DNA of 64,000 bases from Myxocyprinus asiaticus (taxonomy: Eukaryota > Chordata > Actinopteri > Cypriniformes > Catostomidae), in assembly GCF_019703515.2 (NCBI RefSeq), contig NC_059346.1, forward strand, positions 15,841,001 through 15,905,000. The letters run 5' to 3'. Made by a program: the position numbers and the translations under genes. A model generated the notes under the pieces. It worked only from the letters and a program-made list of their open reading frames with translations, had not been told where the DNA came from and did no database searches. This document shows positions 1-12,296 of the stretch, piece by piece. Position 1 is the first letter of the stretch. Each line of letters opens with the position of its first letter.

Positions 1-54
1 CAGGGTTCCCTGTTCAAAATAGTATGCTGGACAAATATTGTACCAAAGAACTTA

Positions 55-172
55 AAAGAACAGTTCACCCAAAGAAGATTCTGCCATTGTTTACTCACTC
101 TCATGTTGTTCTAAACCCGTATGTCTATCTTTCTTCCATGAAACACAAAAGATGAATTTTTGCAATGAAAGG
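55..172. repeat. Partial TTAA-type MITE end
   Basis: AACAGTTCACCCAAAG and TTTACTCACTCTCATGTTGT match the terminal part of the MITE family seen complete at 36335-37012. Only one end is present here. Confidence 0.5.
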
Positions 173-1312
173 GGACTTGAGTGAATAACCTGATTTGACT
201 CTGGGAACCTGTTATATGTGTGCCCATCTCTGTTTGTCAGCTGTCTCATTCTGTAGTGGTGGAGGGTGGGGGGGGTGTTAAGCAGTCAGCACTTCACTTT
301 GCAATTGTGCCCCCCTGCTATGTGTTTAATGTCCCAGATCCTCTCATCTGATGGTAAAGTGAGCAGCCCAGGGCCATACGGATGAGAGGAAGGGTTACGC
401 TGTGGCACAGAGGTCATTATGAACATCACAGAGACTGTACTCTAGACAAGATTACTCTTTTCTTTGACAAATCCTCATGAAGTCATTAAAACAATGCAGT
501 AAATCCTTTTATTATTAGATTGACATATCCTTGGATAAGCAGGCAGGGATATGTGTATGTGTATATTTGTTCACATGTGACAGTATTTCATTGTGTACAG
601 GGAAGACTTTGTGGTTGTTTCTTGGGTCATTAGAGCTGACAGTTTTAGTCCATTAGCATGAAAACCTGCAGCTCTTCTGCTGACCGCCCTTTATGCCACT
701 GCACTCCCCTGCAGTCCAACACAAGGAAAAGCACAATAAAGCATGAAACCACACGACAAAGCTCTGCGCAACACCACAAAGCAGATTATAACAAAAAACT
801 ACACAACAAAGCAATGCACAAAACCACCCCTCCTCTGACCCAACTATAATAAATGCTACCAGGAGTATATAAAGATGCAAATTGTACGTCATCAATACAG
901 GTTCACTTCCACGATTTAGGACGGATTGCTTTCATACCAATAATGCACAACAGTGGCTGCCAACTTTAACAGTCTTGGTTTCTGTGTTTTCCCAAAAAAA
1001 AAAAAATTCCATAAGGATTTAATAAATTTCTTCATAAAAGCATTCTATGCCATGAACCAAACCAATCAGCTCTGAGGTCAATCAGAAGATTACAAGCTTT
1101 GATTTGATGCAAAAAAGTATTGTAAAATATAAAACTATTAATTTAAAGTTGTTTTATAAGTATAGAAACAATATATTTTACTTTGATTGCAAAATATTCA
1201 GGTGTATACAAATATAAATGTAGTTTGAGAGTGTAAGGGTGCTGACTCGTTTGAGTTATTCACACTGCAGAGCTCCTTTGCCATGTAGTTTAATACCATG
1301 AATGTGGATAGC
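173..1312. other. Intergenic, no gene seen
   Basis: It has a G-run near 262-277 and A-rich stretches. No splice-supported coding sequence was found; the short ORFs lack codon structure or family resemblance. Confidence 0.6.
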
Positions 1313-1323
1313 ATAGCTCTGAT

Positions 1324-1711
1324 ATTTTTTTTAATTTTCTCCCCAAATTGGAATGCCCAATTCCCAAAGTCCTCGTGGTGGAGTAGTGACTCGCTTCAAT
1401 CTGAGACAGTCAATCCGCGCATCTTATCACGTGGCTTGTTGAGCGTGTTACCGCGGAGACATAGCACATGTGGAGGCTTCACGCTATTATCCTCGGCATC
1501 CACGCACAACTCACCACGTGCCCCACCGAGAGTGAACCACATTATAGCGACCATGAGGAAGTTACCCCATGTGACTCTACCCTCCCAAGCAACCGGGCCA
1601 ATTTGGTTGCTTAGGAGACCTGGCTGGAGTCACTCGGCATGCCATGGATTCGAACTTGTGACTCCAGGGGTGGTAGACAGCATCTTTACTTGCTGAGCTA
1701 CTCAGGCCCCA
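1324..1711 (-). repeat. tRNA-derived SINE with 11-bp target duplication
   Basis: Read on the minus strand, the head holds an RNA polymerase III A box (GTAGCTCAGCAAG, 1689-1701) and B box (GTTCGAATCC, 1646-1655), followed by a tRNA-unrelated body and a T-rich/A-rich tail near 1325-1335. Both sides carry ATAGCTCTGAT (1313-1323 and 1712-1722), a perfect 11-bp duplication. The body matches a SINE family I recall from carp-like fishes. Being nearly full length with an intact duplication, it is a fairly recent insertion. Confidence 0.85.
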
Positions 1712-1835
1712 ATAGCTCTGATCATTTGATCTTAGAAGAATTTGATGAAAATTGTTTGAGTTCATATTTAAAATCTTTGACTTTTGATTTTGGTATCTTG
1801 GCAAATCAGAGTTCTGAATGTTGAGATCTCTTATA

Positions 1836-2283
1836 CACTGTTGGGAAAATTACTAAAAAAAGTAATCCAAATGACTAACTACTTATCTAAAATATACTGT
1901 ATACTGATTAATTAATTGAAAAAGTAATCACATTACTAATTACTTTACTTTTAAGCTACTTTCTAAAACACTGGTCACAAATATTTTTTTGTTTTTCTGC
2001 TCAACAAATTCAAAATAGTGTCTACTTTCTCCTGTTTATTGTTGCACACTCTTCAGCTATTACAGAAATGCAAACAGACATACATATGAACACATGACAT
2101 TTTAATTCTATTACACATTAATAATATATATTTTTGAAATATTTGTAACCCAAATAATGTACTTAAAAGTAATTACTTTTCATTGAAAGTCAGTAACTGT
2201 AATCTGATTACAATAATTAAAAATGTAATCTTTTTGTGATTACAGTAACTAATTACTTTATAATCCAATTACACCCAACACTG
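1836..2283. mobile_element. Non-autonomous hAT-like element
   Basis: The ends are CACTGTTGGG at the left and CCCAACACTG at the right, near-inverted copies. The flanks CTCTTATA (1828-1835) and CTGTTATA (2284-2291) match at 7 of 8 positions, as expected for a hAT target duplication. The interior repeats the AGTAATTACTTT-type motifs typical of this family and has no ORF. Confidence 0.7.
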
Positions 2284-2291
2284 CTGTTATA

Positions 2292-3796
2292 GGGGACACA
2301 TATGAGATTACTAAGGTCTTTTTCAGAAGAAAAATCAGAGAAGCAGAATTAAGCAAAAGTCTCCATTTGGTCTGCATTTAATCTTTACTGACTAGGAAAA
2401 ACAACTGAGATATTGCTGTAAAGACATTTGTAATGGGATGAAAGCATTGCAAAACATCCCGCAAAACAAACAGCAAATTCGACTGTATCTTTGACCAAAT
2501 CTCGCTGGATCCTTATACAGAATTATGCATTAAATCTTCTCCACACAACAACACAGTACAGGTCTTCTTTACTCTCCTGTGAATGAAAAACCAACACCAG
2601 CCAACACACCACAAAATAAGAAAAATAACTTCTTATTCTACATCTCAGTCCCAAATATCTGACAAAGTACAGAACTGTTTGACATAGCAGGACCCTGTAG
2701 GTCCTCACTTCTCTCCACACACAGACACACAATTATTTTCACTATTGAAAATATTGCATAGATAAAATGGTGTTTTCATGGATGTAATAATATTTTCTAT
2801 ATCCTACACCTAAACTTCTTACTATCAGTAGATTTAAAGCCAAACATAATTTGGCTGATTTAAGAGCCATATTTAACGCTCCAGGATCACTTTAAATGTT
2901 CAGAAGGTGTTTTTTTAAGTTTCACTATTAGTGATGACATTTTCAAAGATGTGGCCCTCACAAGTATACTGTAGCCAAACATGTACACGTTTACTTAGCT
3001 AAACTGGGACGTGTCATAGACTTCTACTGTTTTTATATAAAGCTATACACCCTAACACTACCCCTAAAATAAAACTTTTTGCATTTTAGAATTAAAAAAC
3101 ATTATTTGCTTTGAGTCGATTTTTAATTCAGGACATCCCCAAAGGGAGGTTTTGTCAGATTTATCCTCACTTTTGGGGATTTTTTTTTCACAAACTAAAG
3201 TACGTACACAAACACACATGCACTCAAAAAAACATTCCACTGTTCCCTCAAAATATAGAAGAACAAACACAAGCCAGCGATGCAGATAAATCCATCCATT
3301 GCTCAACACCTTCTTTCACTGAGAGCATAGCTATAGTTTAAGCGAAAGAAGCACTCAGGGCCCTCTCAGATTACAAGCGGGTTAATGCATTAAAAGATGT
3401 TTTTCACTATTCTTTGAATGTGAGGGGGTTTAAGGACATATCAAAAGCAACAACCTGGCATGGAAATGCAGGCACAAGAGAAAACAAAGAGCAAAACCAA
3501 AGACAATGCTTCTGAGATTTTAGTGTGGCTGAATGCAGTACGCTTCACATGCACGGGGACCGCAAACCACCTGCTCTGAGACTGACAGACTTCATTCATT
3601 TGGCCCCCAAACGACTCTTTTTCCAGGGATTAATTGCCAGTTGCAAGACAAATCTAGAAAAAAAGCACTGTTTTGGCACAAGTTCACTCTCACCCTTTTG
3701 CTGTTTGTTTTGTGGAAACTCTGTCTGCTTGCTTTGGGATTCGCTAGACAAATGGAATAAAATTTACAAGAGTGTGAGAATTACCCCTAGTTTCAA
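2292..3796. other. Intergenic, no gene seen
   Basis: A/T-rich sequence with weak, unsupported short ORFs on both strands. No recognisable domain, RNA gene or repeat end was found. Confidence 0.55.
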
Positions 3797-4860
3797 ATCA
3801 AATCCCTTTGTCACTCAACCATATACACAAGTGCAACAGTGGGTGAAAGTCTTGGGTGCAGTTCCGAGCAACATAGCTGTCATGACAGTGATGGGACATT
3901 TTATAATAAACATCAGATTTACATATCTAATATTCACATAACAATGTACAGTATACTGTACAATACACACAATATAGAATACACAGTATACATTAAAAAT
4001 AGTATATATAAAATATACAGTAGGTTGTATGTGCTGTATTGACATTCAGGCTGTCGGTTGATAGTCAGTTGCCAGTGTGTTGTTAAGAGAGAATATAATT
4101 TATGACAGTCCAGTGTAAGATTAATAAAAGTGCAGTGCTGATGTATATTGATCGTGAGAGATCAAGAATTCAAAAGTCTGATTGCTTGGGGGAAGAAGCT
4201 GTCGTGAAGTCGGCTGGTGCGGGTCCTGATGCCTGATACCGCCTGCCTGATGGTAGCAGTGAGAGCAGCCCATGGCTCGGGTGGCTGGAGTCTCTGATGA
4301 TCCTCCGAGCTTTTTTCACACACCGCCTGGTATATATGTCCTGGAGGGAGGGAAGCTCACCTCCGATGAAGTGTCTGGCAGTTCGCACCACCCTTTGCAG
4401 GGCTTTGCGTTTGAGGGCAGTGCTGTTGCCGTACAGTCAGGATGCTCTCTACAGTGCTGGTGTAGAACCGTGTGAGGATGTGGTGGTTCATTCCAAACTT
4501 CCTCAACGGTCTCAGGAAGAAGAGGCACTGGTGAGCCTTCTTCACAACAGCCTCAGTGTGGACGGACCATGCGAGTTCCTCAGTGATGTGGACACTGAGG
4601 AACTTGAAGCTGCTGACTCTCTCCATCGGTGCTCCATTGATGATGATGGGGCTGTGTTCTCTGTCTTTTCTCCTGAAGTCCACCACAAGCTCCTTGGTCT
4701 TGCTGACATTGAGGGAGAGGTTGTGCTCCTGACACCAGTGTGTCAGAGTGTGTACCTCCTCTCCTCTTCATCATTGTCAGTGATCAGACCTACCACCATC
4801 GTATCGTCAGCAAACTTAATGATGGCATTGGAGCTATGTGCTGCCACCCGGTCATGGACT
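3797..4860 (-). mobile_element. 5'-truncated L2/CR1-like LINE fragment
   Basis: On the minus strand the sequence runs from the reverse transcriptase C-terminal region through the 3' UTR to a terminal GGATTTGATTTGA-type tail near 3797. Translated pieces match the 3' third of the longer copy at 43915-47277 (for example [14 protein letters not shown], then [16 protein letters not shown], then [18 protein letters not shown]). The coding frame is broken by frameshifts. Truncation at about 4860 at the 5' side is usual for target-primed LINE insertion. Confidence 0.85.
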
Positions 4861-6580
4861 GCTTCTAAATATTCTTCACATAAAAAAAATGAAAAAGCCA
4901 GTCAATATACAGTATTTCATACCTATTTCAAAAATGTTCAACTCTCTCAAAGAAGTCACCATACTAAAGCTCTTAAGAGCCATTGAAAGTCTCGTTTAAA
5001 TAATTCTAATCATGAAATGGCCTTATCTGTTGTTAGGGTGTTAAGAGAGGTTCCACATCTCTCTCTTACTCATTTAATCTTTCTGGTTCAAACCCTTTAC
5101 CTATGAGGATCTTCTCATTTTGAACGATATGTATATTAAAGTAAAATTATGTAAGCGGTTAATATAATAGTGTTCTGTATCTTAACTGACACACTCAAAG
5201 TCAGTCAAGTGGTTAGACATTTTTAGTGGTACTTTGAGGCATGCATCACTACTACTTTTGCTCATAATAGGGTTAGGTGTTTGAACACACCCCAAACCCC
5301 TAAGTATTAGGCTTCAGTGCATACCTCATCCTGCACCATTTGCACTACAGACTTGAGTGTCCAGCTTATTGAGAAGTTAAACTATTGCTTTTCTATGCGA
5401 CTGGACTTGAAACAGGTGACAATATCACACAGTAGATTGAAGCAATCTGAGCCAAATCTAGGGATCAAAATATTGTAGACCTGGGGGTGGGTTCTTTTGA
5501 CTTGGGCCAGTAAGCAACTACCTAGAAACCACCAAGACACCCTTGCAACCACATAGCAAAACACCAAAAACCACTCAGAATACCTTAGCAACAACATTGC
5601 AATGCACTCGCAAAACGTAAAAATCGAGTTGGGTTTATTATTTTTCTTAATAGGCTATATAACGTTATTACTTGGCCTACAGTACAGAACTTGTTTTTCT
5701 GCTCTTGATTTAATCTGTTATCACTTATTGATTTTCCACAATACAACATAATCTAATAAACAGACATGTCAATTCAGCCTTCTTGTCTGCCATGACCCTC
5801 CACAATCTGTCTGGTTTTCATGCTCAGTGGTGGTGGTTACAATAGTTGTTTTGAGCAAAACAGTCTAACCCTCCATCTGTCCACCCACCCCTACAGAGAG
5901 ACAGATTAGCAGTGACATGACCACTGACTCTAAAGGTTTACTTTCCCCTCCAAGTCTACAATATTGATACTGCCCACACACAGGAAATAGATTCTTGCCC
6001 CTGTAGTGAAAGGTGAACAAAACTCATTTGACATGAACTTCTAACCGGATTCCCAACATCCCCTCCCCCTGTGGCATAGTCTAGATTGCTAATCTCCCAG
6101 TCATTTGCTTGTCATTCCGAATTGGAAATGACATTGTGATAGCTCAAAGGCTATTGACTTACAATTAGGAGTGGGAATCAGCAGGGACCTGGCAATGCAA
6201 TATTATGTCAATATCTGGTCACAATAGAATAACTCACGATTATGTGTAGTATAATTATTAGTATAGAGGATGGGCTCCCCCAGCTGAGATATTTTTTGCA
6301 AGATTTCAATAAAACTGTTTACTAGGGATTAAGACATTACAGACATTGCGGTAGCTGCTTTGAAACAATGTATATTGTGAAAAGCGCTATACAAATAAAA
6401 ATTATGCGACTTATTCAATACTGTGATATATTGTAATAGTTTACTCACTTGTTTTTCATTCATATGCATTGGATTTGTTTTGTGCAATTATATATTGGTT
6501 TTATTGATTATATACAGTAAATTGGTTTTGCGCAATTATATTCTTAGCTTGTATGTAGCGAAGATACTGGGGCAGTTGTG
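4861..6580. other. Intergenic; degenerate repeat pieces
   Basis: No gene is seen. At 5510-5605 there is a short run of the ACCACTCAGAA / TAGCAAC type of minisatellite-like repeat found again at 33690-33990. At 6355-6405 AGCGCTATACAAATAAAA resembles the 3' tail of a fish LINE. Confidence 0.5.
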
Positions 6581-6625
6581 TTAAGATCCAAAGTAGCAAC
6601 TAAAAGGATAAATGACAAAACAGGC

Positions 6626-6841
6626 AAGGGTCCAGTACACAGGAGACAGTCCAAGAAATGCAAACCAAGTAAATCCAAGAAACAGAGTGGTAATCCAATA
6701 AACAGGCAAAAAGTTCCAAAAACTCACAAGCAGGGAAATACGATAAACAGGCAGGAGTCAAAAACACAGGATGTAATGGTAATAACGTTCAGAATTGCAG
6801 ACTAGACAGAACAAGACTTTGCCCTGAATGCAGGTAAACAG
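6626..6841 (-). repeat. LTR-like direct repeat, downstream copy (partial)
   Basis: It is about 90% or more identical by eye to 9440-9735, in the same orientation, and the two flank the Gypsy pol remnant. It lacks the TATA-bearing part of the other copy. I infer the R-U5 part of a 3' LTR of a minus-strand element, joined to pol by a deletion. Confidence 0.5.
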
Positions 6842-6965
6842 AGAACAGAAGGCCTCTCTCCATCAATGAGGAATGGAAGGGGTCTCTGGGGGTCTTGAGC
6901 CCTTCTCTCTAGGAGGCGCCGCAGGTTTGAGCGAGGAGACATGAAAGGTGGGGGAAAACATGTTG

Positions 6966-7450
6966 TGAGGGAATGAGGTCACTGGGACAGGAAGGTTCAG
7001 GTCTCAAGTTTGTGATTAAAAGCTCACCTAGGGATAAGTCACAACTGGCACAGTAACTTCTTCAGCTTCACAAATTCTTTAGCGTCACAGGCTCCTAGTC
7101 ACAGCCTCTTAATCGTCACCAAGTCTTTCACAACTCTGTAGTGTCACAAACTCAGTAGCTTCACCGTGAGACTCTCGTGCCAAACTCTCTCTCCTGGCTG
7201 TGGCGTGGCCATTTATATGCCGCTCTCCCCAAGCTCACTGCAATTAGAGACAGGTGTTAGACATAATTTAGCTCAGGTGTAAGTGCCCTTACCCCGCGCG
7301 CGCGCGCTCGCTCGCTCTCGCTCTCGCTCTCTCTCTCTCTCTCTCCCTCTCTCTCTCTCCCTCCCCCTCCCTCTCTCTCTCTCCCTCCCCCTCCCTCTCT
7401 CTCTCTCCCTCCCCCCCCCCACGGGTGCTTGACCACGCCCCCACTGCCAC
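6966..7450 (-). mobile_element. Probable solo LTR or small element inserted in the Gypsy integrase
   Basis: Minus-strand coding reads up to QLPANYR at 7453 and resumes with SPTFHVS at about 6960, so about 485 bp interrupt it. The insert has TG...CA ends (TGGCAGTGGG to CACAACA), a TATA-like GGCATATAAATGGCC at 7207-7221, and an expanded CG/CT tract. This fits a solo LTR, although I see no clean target duplication. Confidence 0.5.
7297..7420. repeat. (CG)n/(CT)n microsatellite with C-runs
   Basis: A GCGC run passes into an interrupted CT tract and ends in poly-C. It lies within the inserted LTR-like piece, and the ORFs translated across it are artefacts. Confidence 0.9.
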
Positions 7451-9439
7451 TACGGTAATTAGCAGGGAGTTGTAGCTTGAAGGACACAGGATTGATTTGA
7501 TGAATGATTTTGAAAAGGACCAACATACCTGGGACTTAATTCCTTGCACGGGAGCCGAAGAGCAAGATCTCGGGTTGACAGCCAGACCCACTGCCCAGGA
7601 GCATAGTTGGGGCCAGGCCACCGATGGAGATTGGCCTGCTCCCTCTGTCGGCGAATAGCATGTTGTAAGTGGACGTGTGCTTGATCCCAGATAGCCTCAC
7701 TGTGCTGCATCCAGTCGTCGACTGCAGGTACGTCGGACGGTTCCCCGGACCAAGGAAAGAGTGGAGGTTGAAAACCTAGGATGCACTTTAAAGGAGTGGT
7801 TCCAGTGGCTGGTATGAACAGGGAATTGAGCATATTTGGCCCAGGGAAGGATGCGGCTCCAATCATGCGGATTCATTTGACAGTATGCTCGGAGGAATTT
7901 ACCTAGGTCTTAAGGTGTTCAGCTTGTCCATTAGATTGAGGGTGATATCCAGAGGTTAGACTCACATTGATGTTGAGCAGTTTGAAGAATGCAGACCAGA
8001 CTCGGGAGGTGAATTGAGGACCACGGTAGGAGACAAATGTCTTCTGGTAGGCCATAGAAGTGGAAGACATACTGGAACAGGTTCTCAGCACATTCCATAG
8101 ACGAGGGGAGCTTGGGCTGAGGGATGAATCTACAGGCCTTAGTAAAACGATCCACCACGGTTAAGATGGTAGTAAAACCCTGGGAGTTGGGTAAATCCGT
8201 GACAAAATCCACTGCGATATGAGACAAAGGACAATGAGGGGCAGGCAGGGGCTGAAGGAGACCAGACGGAAGCTGTCGAACAGATTTAGAGGTGGCACAA
8301 ACATTGCAATTTTTAAACAGTCAGTGACCTCTGTCGCTAGGTTCTCCCACCAAAACCGGTTTTGCACTAACCTGCAAGTAGTTTGAGCACCTGGATGCCC
8401 GGAACAGGCCGAGTCATGAACCCACTGAAGAACTCTGTTGCACAAGGATCTGGGAACAAAGACTTTCAGGAGGGCAGTCAGTGGGACTGGGTTCTTGATT
8501 CTGAACTTGGGCGATTTCAGCCATAATGTCCCATTGTACGGGAGCAACAATGAGGGTTGGTGGGATTATCGGGACACGGGGTTGTTGCAGTTAGTAGACC
8601 CATAAATGCGGGACAGGGCATCTGCTTTGGTGTTCTTGGAGCCGGGTCGAAAGGTAATGGTGAAATCAAATCTGAAGAAAAACAGAGAACATAAAGCTTG
8701 ACGGGGATTTAGTCGTTTAGCAGTTTAGTATTCCAGGTTGCGATGATCCGTGAAAACCAAGAAAGGATGACGAGCTCCCTCTAACCAATGCCTCCACTCC
8801 TCGAAAGCTACTTTCATGGCCAAAAGTTCACGGTTGCCGACATTGTAATTCTCAGCAGCTGACAACTTGCGTGAGTAGAAGGCACAGGGATGGAGTTTGA
8901 CAGGAGATCCTTGTCGTTGAGGGAGCACTACATCTACTCCTGAATCAGAGGCATCCACTTCCAGTACGAAGGGTCGAGTGGGATCTGGATGGAGAGTGGG
9001 TGCAGTCATAAAGCATAGTTTAAGATCATTGAAGGCTTGTTGAGCAGAAAGTGTCCAAATCAGTTTCAGAGCTTTTCCACAGAGCAAAGAGGTGAGTGGA
9101 GCAGCAACCGAGCTGAAACGTTGGTAAAAATGTGCAAAACCAAGGAAGTGCTGTAGTTCTTTGACAGACATGGGTAGTGGCCACTTCAGCATGGCTTGCA
9201 CCTTAGAAGGGTCCATGGTGACTTCCTCTGGGGAGATGACATACCCCAGGAAAGAGATGGTGGATTTGTGAAACTCACATTTCTCCAACTTGGCATACAG
9301 TTGGTGTTGAACAAGGCAGTTGAACATCACTCTGACGTGTTGAACATGTTCATCAAGGGAAGAAGAGTATATCAGAATATCATCACTGTAGACAGTGACC
9401 CATTTGCCAAGACAGATGGACTGTTGGAAAGTCTATTAG

Positions 9440-9870
9440 AGGGTCCGGTACACAGGAGACAGTCCAAGAAATGCAAACCAAGTAAATCCGAGAGACAGAG
9501 GGGTAATCCAATAAACAGGCAAAAGGTCCAAAAACTCACAAGCAGGCAGGGAAATACAATAAACAGGCAGGAGTCAAAAACACAGGAAGAACAGGAAGAA
9601 CAGGAAGAACAGGAAGAACAGGAAGAACAGGAAGAACAGGAAGAACAGGAAGAACAGGAAGAACAGGAATGGTAATAACACTCAGAACTGCAGACTAAGC
9701 AGAACAAGACTTCACCCTGAATGCAGGTAAACGGAGAATTTAAATAGTCTGAGATAATATGAAACAGGTGAGTGAGTAATCAGTCTGAGTGGGGGATTAT
9801 GGGAAATGTAGTTTGTGAAGGGAAAGCTAGAATTCCGGAGATGGAGACCTCTGGCGGCATTCTGGAGAGG
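9440..9870 (-). repeat. LTR-like direct repeat, upstream copy with TATA-like box
   Basis: It shares 9440-9735 with 6626-6841. Unlike that copy it continues into a putative U3 that carries a TATTTAAATTC box on the minus strand (9736-9747). Reverse transcriptase sequence begins immediately inside it, so the leader, gag and protease region is deleted. The outer boundary near 9870 is approximate. Confidence 0.5.
9582..9669. repeat. 9-bp minisatellite (CAGGAAGAA)n
   Basis: There are about nine to ten near-perfect tandem copies of a 9-bp unit. The sister repeat at 6626-6841 has a single related unit at the same place, so the array expanded after the two copies arose. Cys/Ser-rich and Glu/Gln-rich ORFs across it are artefacts. 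Confidence 0.95.
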
Positions 9871-10671
9871 TAACAGAAGCTGCAGGTGTAACATTGTATT
9901 TGTTTGGACGAATATATTGTAAATAATTGAGAGTTTGTTGACTGCTACAGTTCACCTTCACACAGACTTCCTCCAAATTGCGGTCAGTTTCCTGTGAAAA
10001 ATCTGGAAAAAAAGTGTCATGAGGTAAAATATTTGAAATACTGATTCCCCTTCTCACAAGGATAATATATAAGTGTGAACTATTAAAAGCATTTAAGGTC
10101 ATTAAAAAGTCAAAACAGAGTAATGGTGACCTTTCACAGCTTTTGAAAAAATACACTTTCTCTAATACATTCTTATACAGATTTTTTCCTAAATGGACAT
10201 ATATTTATGTGTCAGTGTCAACTACCCAGTTACAAAAAGGTGACCATAAATTAATACAAACCAAAAGCTCTCATTTGAGACTTTCATACTCTCTTTAGCT
10301 TATTTCTCCATCACCCTATTCTAAACTCTCTCTCTCTCCCAACCCTTTGCTCTCATTTCTTTCATCTACCTGCATCTTTCCATATGCTAAACCTGACCCG
10401 ACTCTTGACACATTTACATGGCAGTATAGTTTGCCAATGATGTTGCCATGTTCTCCATGCCAACAACTTCTTTAATTACAGTGAAACCCACTTGTACACC
10501 CCCCCCCCCCATACCGCATCCCTTCTGCTGGTACCAGACACCCCCCCCCCCCAACTCATATTCAACCCAAACAGCACGACACACACTCACTCCTCATTAT
10601 CAATGCGAGGAACATGCAGACCAGAGGGGGCTTTAGAGTGTGTGATTCGATTGACCCAGATCTTCAAGTGC

Positions 10672-10702
<31 letters not shown>

Positions 10703-11530
10703 GAGGGAGGAATAAAAAAAGATGGAAGTGAGGAAGAGTGAGAGACTGTTGGGGTGCGGGGAGGTTCATAAAGAGACTAATTTAAAGCTCAGTGGGGTGT
10801 CTGTGTGCTAAAAAACCAAGCAGATTTAAAGGAGATCCTTCAGTAGCATCCAATGAAACACTTTGCACACATTCTTTCTTTGTTTCTTTCAGCAGCAGTG
10901 TAAGGACAGAGACAATCAGATCCTCTCAGACACTGTTTAATCCTCTCATTCATTTTCCATTTGCATTCACCTAAGATAAAGAGTGGAACTTAGCGAATGC
11001 TTGAAAGTCATTTATCTGTTCACTGAGTGGTGTTGGGGAATCCGTTTGTGTGAGAGACAATTCAGCTGATGAGTCACCTGCTAGGGAAATGGCCAAATTC
11101 TTTTGCTTCTCTTTTCATTTTGCGATCCACAGGCCATTTCTAACAAATTCATGTTTCACTCACTTCAACTGAAATCTAGGCTGCAAGCTAAATAATTTAA
11201 ACTTGCAGGAAAGAAAAAGCACAAATGAGATCTCTTTTATAATAATGACAGTACTGTAAATTAAAAGCAAAATGAACTTTTGCTGAAGTGTCCTGCAGAC
11301 TTTTTCCTGGTAAAAAAATTAAAATAAAAACAGTAGTAATCTCATGCTATAGAAGAGATCTCAACAATGTCACAAACTGTACTCAGATTTGTCTGTGTGC
11401 AAAACAAAAAACATGAAACGAAACAAAACAAACAACTGGTTACAAGGCTGTGCTAAAAGTCAATCAGTAATAAGTCACAGTTCACTTGCTAAAAATATTT
11501 GTATCAACTTAACATTAGTACTTTCAGTCA
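9871..11530. other. Intergenic with simple repeats
   Basis: No gene was found. Poly-C runs occur at 10499-10510 and 10541-10552, and (GA)n at 10676-10702. The remaining sequence is unremarkable. Confidence 0.6.
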
Positions 11531-11534
11531 ATTA

Positions 11535-12296
11535 CATTTTCTAATCGTGATTAATCGCATATTTTTCATAGTTAATTGTGATTAACAGCAGATTTTGAAA
11601 ATGCTAAAATTTTACTCTATAGAGTATATATTTCTTTTCCTGACAAAATGCACTTATTTCCTTCTTAGGAAAGAAAACAAAACAATATGTAACAATATAA
11701 TGCTTTATTAACATTTTCCAAACAAAGCTTTCCACAGTATAAAGATAGAAATGCACTAAAATAGCACCAATTCAACTAACATTAAACATTTCCCAAGTCA
11801 AAGTGGGAGTTTGACTAACTGAAAGAACTATGTAACCATAGGTTGAGTATTTATTGCAATGTGCATTAAATCTCTTAAACCCTCATCTTTCACAGACTGT
11901 GGCTATCCGCTTTGCTACATCAATCATGAAGCTGCATTCTCGATTTGCGTCAGGGCATCAACACAATTATCAAGCACCGCTTTGAACTCCACATGAAAAG
12001 CGCTCGCAGACAATGTCTCGTTCTGCATTTTCGCGAGAGTTAAGACTTGCCGTGCTTCTGTGGTAATTAAATTGTGCATTACAGGGGCTGCAAAGTACTT
12101 GATTTCTATCACAAGTCCCATCTTGGCTTGCTTTGTACAACAAATAGCAAGGTCCTTTCCCAAGCATTTGATCACTGACACGGCTGTTGTGAGTGTTTGT
12201 GCTTCCGTCCTTTTCTGACCAGTGTATATGTTGGGTAATGCTTTATTAACAGTAAATGCATTAATCGTGATTAAGAAAAATTGTGTTAATGCTTTA
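11535..12296. repeat. Candidate decayed DNA transposon with TAATCGTGATTA ends
   Basis: TAATCGTGATTA occurs near both limits (11543-11554 and 12262-12273), each next to AATTGTG and TTAA-rich motifs common in one fish repeat family. A minus-strand ORF of 85 residues (12181-11924) lies inside; I do not recognise it. Boundaries and class are uncertain. Confidence 0.35.

Larger units (their letters stand above)
6842..9439 (-). pseudogene. Gypsy-type LTR retrotransposon pol remnant
   Basis: On the minus strand the order is reverse transcriptase C-terminal half (active-site YSDD near 9383-9394), RNase H (about 9050-8725, with LEVDASDSG and FTDHRNLEY), integrase zinc-binding domain (about 8480-8300), integrase core (8227-7900, with AVDFVTDLP and the YHPQSNGQ motif), and the integrase C-terminal region (7866-7453, with [11 protein letters not shown]). 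A further piece, SPTFHVSSLKP, follows a 485-bp insertion at 6940-6870. Frameshifts split the reading frame several times; gag, protease and the N-terminal part of reverse transcriptase are missing. It is non-functional. Confidence 0.88.

Noticed and set aside
658..895. Small ORFs on both strands
   Set aside because: Mutually antisense, short, built from ACACAAAGC-type repeats, with no domain or splice support.
3815..4045. Tyr/Ile-rich ORFs
   Set aside because: Translation of the A/T-rich LINE 3' UTR.
4297..4986. 229-residue plus-strand ORF
   Set aside because: Antisense shadow of the LINE fragment on the minus strand.
7257..7621. Arg/Glu/Gly-rich minus-strand ORFs
   Set aside because: The N-terminal parts are Gypsy integrase, but the remainder is a CT microsatellite read through.
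9372..9707. Cys/Ser-rich minus-strand ORF
   Set aside because: It is the translation of the 9-bp minisatellite in the LTR-like repeat, with no start context or homology.
11924..12181. 85-residue minus-strand ORF as a gene
   Set aside because: Lies inside a candidate decayed transposon and resembles nothing I know; kept only as part of that repeat.
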